A DNA stretch of 10,270 nt from Deltaproteobacteria bacterium (GTDB taxonomy: Bacteria > Desulfobacterota > DSM-4660 > Desulfatiglandales > Desulfatiglandaceae). Positions 8,008 to 10,270 of this stretch are shown here, piece by piece. The translations under genes were made by a program, and so were the position numbers. Position 1 is the first letter of the stretch, and the number at the start of each line of letters is the position of its first letter. The DNA lies in NCBI GenBank assembly GCA_003646995.1, contig QMLZ01000091.1, positions 1 through 10,270 of the forward strand, read 5' to 3'. The notes under the pieces are model-generated. The model saw only the letters and a program-made list of their open reading frames with translations. It was not told where the DNA came from and searched no databases.

Positions 8008-9591
8008 TCACAACTCAATCCTTTTTACCGAATATACCTGTTCCAGTGACATCAGGTCCTTTATGGCCTCGTCGCCCGCAGGAGAACTGGTTGCCAGAAA
8101 GATAACATTCTGCCCTTTCTCCCTTTCCTGTCCCACTTGCATCCTTGCTATGTTTACCCCGTGTTTGCCAAGGGTCGAGCCGATCATTCCTATAACTCCG
8201 GGACGGTCCTCATTGTGTATAAGCAGGTTATGCCCCTCAGGAACCGCTTCAAGGTAAAAATTGTTTATCCTAAGTATGCGCGGGAATTTTTTCCCAAATA
8301 TGGTCCCTGAAACCACGTTTTCACCCTCTATGGTCTTGACCACCAGCCTTATCAGCGTGGAAAAGTCCTCAGAAGTGCTGCTTGTGGACTCCACCACCTT
8401 TATCCCCCTTTCAGCCGCTATGAAAGGGGCGTTAACAAAATTCACGCCGTCTTTGATCGGGGTGAGCAGCCCCTTTAACATTGCTGTGGTCAACGGCTCA
8501 ACGTCGTAGTCGGTAACAGCGCCAGAGTAATCAATCCGAACCTCTGTGATCGCGCCCTCGGCCAGTTGCGCCTGCAAGGCCCCCATTCTTTCCACCAATG
8601 TCACGAACGGCCTAAGGGTAGTAAGCAGCTCTGCGCTGATGCTGGGCACGTTGACGGCATTTTTCACCGTGCCGTGAAGCAGGTAGTCCACCACCTGGCC
8701 GGCTATGATCTTGGCCACATTGTCCTGGGCCTCTTTTGTGGAAGCCCCAAGATGAGGGGTGCAGATGAAGTTATCAAGCTCCATCAATTTGAGCCTCCCA
8801 GGGGGTTCCTTAGAGAACACGTCGAGGGCCGCACCCCCAAGGTGCCCAGATGCAAGGGCCTCGTAGAGATCATCCTCATTGACAATTCCACCCCTCGCGC
8901 AATTGATGAGCATGGCGCCTTTTTTCATCTTTGCGAAGCTCTCACGGTTGAACATGTTGGTGGTCTCTTCTGTTTTGGGGGTATGGATGGTGACATAGTC
9001 AGCCCGCCGCAGCAGCTCATCAAAATCCACGGGTTCCAGGTCCAGCTTCTCTATTGTCTCCGGCTTGATGTAAGGGTCATACACCATCACTTTCATCTTC
9101 AGTCCCTTGGCCCGGTCCGCCACGATCCTCCCTATGTGTCCTGCCCCTACGAGCCCCAAGGTCTTATTAAAAAGCTCGCGGCCCTGAAGTTTCTTCTTTT
9201 CCCATTTACCCTCCTTAAGGGAGGCAGTGGCCTGGGGGATATTGCGGGAAAGGGCAAGCATCATGGCAATGGCGTGCTCTGCAGTGGTTATGGTGTTGCC
9301 CTCTGGCGCGTTCATGACAACAATACCGCGTTTGCTGGCTGCCTCTATGTCAACATTGTCAAGTCCAATACCTGCCCGTCCAATCACCTTGAGCCTGTCT
9401 GCTGCACTGATTACGTCCTCTGTCACTTTTGTGGCACTTCTAATCACCAGCGCATCGTACTGCCCTATGATGCCCACTAGCTCCTCGTGGGTGAGGCCTG
9501 TGTTTACATCAACTTCGATTCCCGGGGTCTCTTGAAAAATCTGTACCCCCACATCACTAAGATTGTCGCTTACTAACACTCTCATGGTCAT
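8008..9591 (-). CDS. serA: D-3-phosphoglycerate dehydrogenase, long form
   Basis: 527 residues. The enzyme oxidises 3-phosphoglycerate to 3-phosphohydroxypyruvate with NAD+, the first step of serine synthesis, in the cytosol. The Rossmann glycine motif G-A-G-H-I-G is at 149-154, with an acidic residue (D172) after the second strand that favours NAD over NADP. The catalytic triad is visible as R233 (N-C-A-R-G-G), E262 (K-E-P) and H280 (T-P-H-L-G-A-S). An intervening (ASB) domain covers roughly 318-450. A C-terminal ACT domain (about 455-527, with N-E-D-R-P-G-V-I-G) points to the long, often serine-regulated form. The start is the ATG at 9591, supported by AGGGGG six bases upstream. A second ATG two codons in is possible. 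The gene is intact and stands apart from its neighbours on both sides. Confidence 0.96.
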   Translation of the reverse strand: MTMRVLVSDNLSDVGVQIFQETPGIEVDVNTGLTHEELVGIIGQYDALVIRSATKVTEDVISAADRLKVIGRAGIGLDNVDIEAASKRGIVVMNAPEGNTITTAEHAIAMMLALSRNIPQATASLKEGKWEKKKLQGRELFNKTLGLVGAGHIGRIVADRAKGLKMKVMVYDPYIKPETIEKLDLEPVDFDELLRRADYVTIHTPKTEETTNMFNRESFAKMKKGAMLINCARGGIVNEDDLYEALASGHLGGAALDVFSKEPPGRLKLMELDNFICTPHLGASTKEAQDNVAKIIAGQVVDYLLHGTVKNAVNVPSISAELLTTLRPFVTLVERMGALQAQLAEGAITEVRIDYSGAVTDYDVEPLTTAMLKGLLTPIKDGVNFVNAPFIAAERGIKVVESTSSTSEDFSTLIRLVVKTIEGENVVSGTIFGKKFPRILRINNFYLEAVPEGHNLLIHNEDRPGVIGMIGSTLGKHGVNIARMQVGQEREKGQNVIFLATSSPAGDEAIKDLMSLEQVYSVKRIEL

Positions 9592-9605
9592 GTTTTGCCC
9601 CCTGA

Positions 9606-9636
9606 GGTTTTTGGGTTTAGGGTCTGGGGTTCACGG
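9606..9636. repeat. Degenerate GGGTTTA-like G-rich repeat
   Basis: On the plus strand, G-runs at 9606-9607, 9613-9615, 9620-9622 and 9626-9629 are separated by 3-5 pyrimidine-rich bases, giving a short telomere-like tract. On the minus (serA mRNA) strand it reads as a series of ACCC units. It sits 14 bases before the serA start codon. It may be a simple-sequence expansion, or it may form a two-layer G-quadruplex on the template side of serA. Confidence 0.4.
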
Positions 9637-9668
9637 TTAGAGGATATACCCTTTTCCGAAGCCTGAGA

Positions 9669-9797
9669 CTATCTTAAAGATCGGAGAGATTTTTGTAAAG
9701 GCGTGAAAAAGGCTGTGGTGGGCGCGGGGGCAATTTTTACTTTATGCTTCTCCAAGGCCTCCAGCATGTCTTCAAAGTCTTGTGGCATCTCACTCAT
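9669..9797 (-). pseudogene. Truncated nucleotidyltransferase N-terminus
   Basis: Short frame starting at the ATG at 9797, inside the end of the preceding gene (8-base overlap, suggesting translational coupling). The first 20 or so residues, with the core D-F-E-D-M-L-E-A-L-E-K-H-K-V-K, match the usual opening of stand-alone nucleotidyltransferases, where the next residues would be Y-L-I-V-G-G and then the G-S/DxD active site. Here the homology stops at about residue 21 and unrelated sequence (I-A-P-A-P-T-T-A-F-F) runs to a stop at residue 43. The catalytic domain is therefore absent. The break lies near 9730-9736. A longer frame with a start at 9857 exists, but it only reads through the upstream gene in another frame. 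Confidence 0.5.
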
Positions 9798-10011
9798 GAT
9801 CTGGCCCTTTCCCACTTGGATGCATCTGTCTCCCAGATCTCTTTTTGATCTTTGCAATATCCTCCCTAATAGACATTAGGGCCGAAAGGCGTGCCTGGGG
9901 CGTCTTCCTCTGCCAGAATTCCAGATCCCATTGTTCTGCCTCTTCAAAATTTGCGGCAATATTTCCAACGATCCTCTTCCTTCGTTCTATTGCCCTTTCC
10001 CTGGTACCCAT
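9790..10011 (-). CDS. Small charged protein, likely partner of a nucleotidyltransferase
   Basis: 73 residues, ATG start with AGAGGT six bases upstream. The protein is Arg/Lys rich at the N terminus and helical throughout. The central part (about residues 23-58) has a W-D-L-E-F-W-Q core followed by T-P-x-x-R-L-S-A-L and I-R-E-D-I. As far as I recall, small proteins with this 'W...TPEERL.AL..IR' layout are often encoded directly upstream of stand-alone nucleotidyltransferases (AbiEii/DUF6036-like). That fits the next gene, which overlaps this one by 8 bases (ATGAGTGA) and begins like such an enzyme. The reading frame is intact, but the last 13 residues or so look less conserved. A role as antitoxin or accessory protein is inference from context. 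Confidence 0.55.
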   Translation of the reverse strand: MGTRERAIERRKRIVGNIAANFEEAEQWDLEFWQRKTPQARLSALMSIREDIAKIKKRSGRQMHPSGKGPDHE

Positions 10012-10227
10012 AGTATTACCTCTATAGTTTCTCCTCAGCTTCCTTCCTCCCTCTGAGCAATAATCAATCCATCACCCCGCCCAGTTGATACAAACGCTTT
10101 CTTTGTGCTAAATCTTGGCCCCGTTGCCCCTCAGCCTACCTCTTCCCGGCTGCCTAGGACCCACGAGGAACACCATGGCCTTTTCGGCAGATAACGCATC
10201 CTATATTCCTATGTAGAGAACTATATG
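10012..10227. other. Non-coding stretch, possibly decayed
   Basis: About 215 bases with no open frame of useful length on either strand. Short open pieces occur on the minus strand: a 22-codon ATG frame starting near 10192 and a 23-codon frame just after it. Neither resembles a family I know. The 3' end supplies the ribosome binding site AGAGGT for the small gene starting at 10011. It may be a promoter region or the remains of an older gene. Confidence 0.3.
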
Positions 10228-10261
10228 TTTCATATTGAAAATTTTTCATACTATTGAAAAA
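10228..10261. promoter_or_regulatory. Tandem AT-rich palindromes, possible operator
   Basis: Two perfect inverted repeats lie side by side: TTTCA-N3-TGAAA (10228-10240) and TTTTTCA-N6-TGAAAAA (10242-10261). The segment joining them, TGAAAATTTTTCA, is itself nearly palindromic. Repeated TTTCA/TGAAA half-sites at short spacing resemble the binding site of a dimeric regulator, or a cruciform-prone element. The window ends nine bases later, so the gene it might control, on either side, cannot be judged. No convincing -35/-10 pair was found nearby. The function is inference only. Confidence 0.35.
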
Positions 10262-10270
10262 TAGTCACGA

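Noticed and set aside
8566..9480. Plus-strand open frame of 304 residues opposite serA
   Set aside because: Shadow of serA, whose catalytic residues and domains are all present on the other strand.
10120..10195. 22-codon minus-strand frame with a Cys-Ser-Ser core
   Set aside because: Too short, not recognised, and closed by a stop. Chance cannot be excluded.

Overview
The window looks like a chromosomal housekeeping region of a Gram-negative bacterium. Every gene I can support lies on the minus strand, so the reading order runs from high to low coordinates. The gene order serA / DUF1844 / Do-type protease / ispE / tRNA-Gln / prs / rplY (Ctc form) / pth recalls delta-proteobacterial (Desulfobacterota-type) genomes. 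A K+-dependent membrane pyrophosphatase as last gene would suit an energy-limited anaerobe. The lineage is inferred from gene order and protein style, not from a marker gene.

Layout from right to left: (1) 10270-9592 is a decayed accessory patch. It holds a tandem palindrome cluster at the edge, an intact small gene, and a short gene overlapping it by 8 bases that looks like the first residues of a nucleotidyltransferase cut off before its active site. (2) 9591-8008 is serA (phosphoglycerate dehydrogenase). (3) 7919-7711 is a frameshifted HicB-like gene, followed by a 9-base tandem repeat. (4) 7615-5659 carries a DUF1844 gene and a periplasmic Do/HtrA protease. (5) 5639-67 is a compact block: ispE, tRNA-Gln(UUG), prs, rplY, pth and hppA, with only a 1-base overlap between pth and hppA.

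Functional links: prs supplies PRPP, ispE supplies isoprenoid precursors, and rplY, pth and tRNA-Gln serve translation. hppA removes pyrophosphate made by biosynthetic reactions and turns it into an ion gradient. SerA starts serine synthesis, a pathway also pulled forward by pyrophosphate-generating reactions downstream. The protease guards the envelope.

No large undescribed system is visible. The parts least explained by known genes are the palindromes at the right edge, the degenerate short-period repeats in two spacers, the two broken small genes, and the structured leader between tRNA-Gln and prs.
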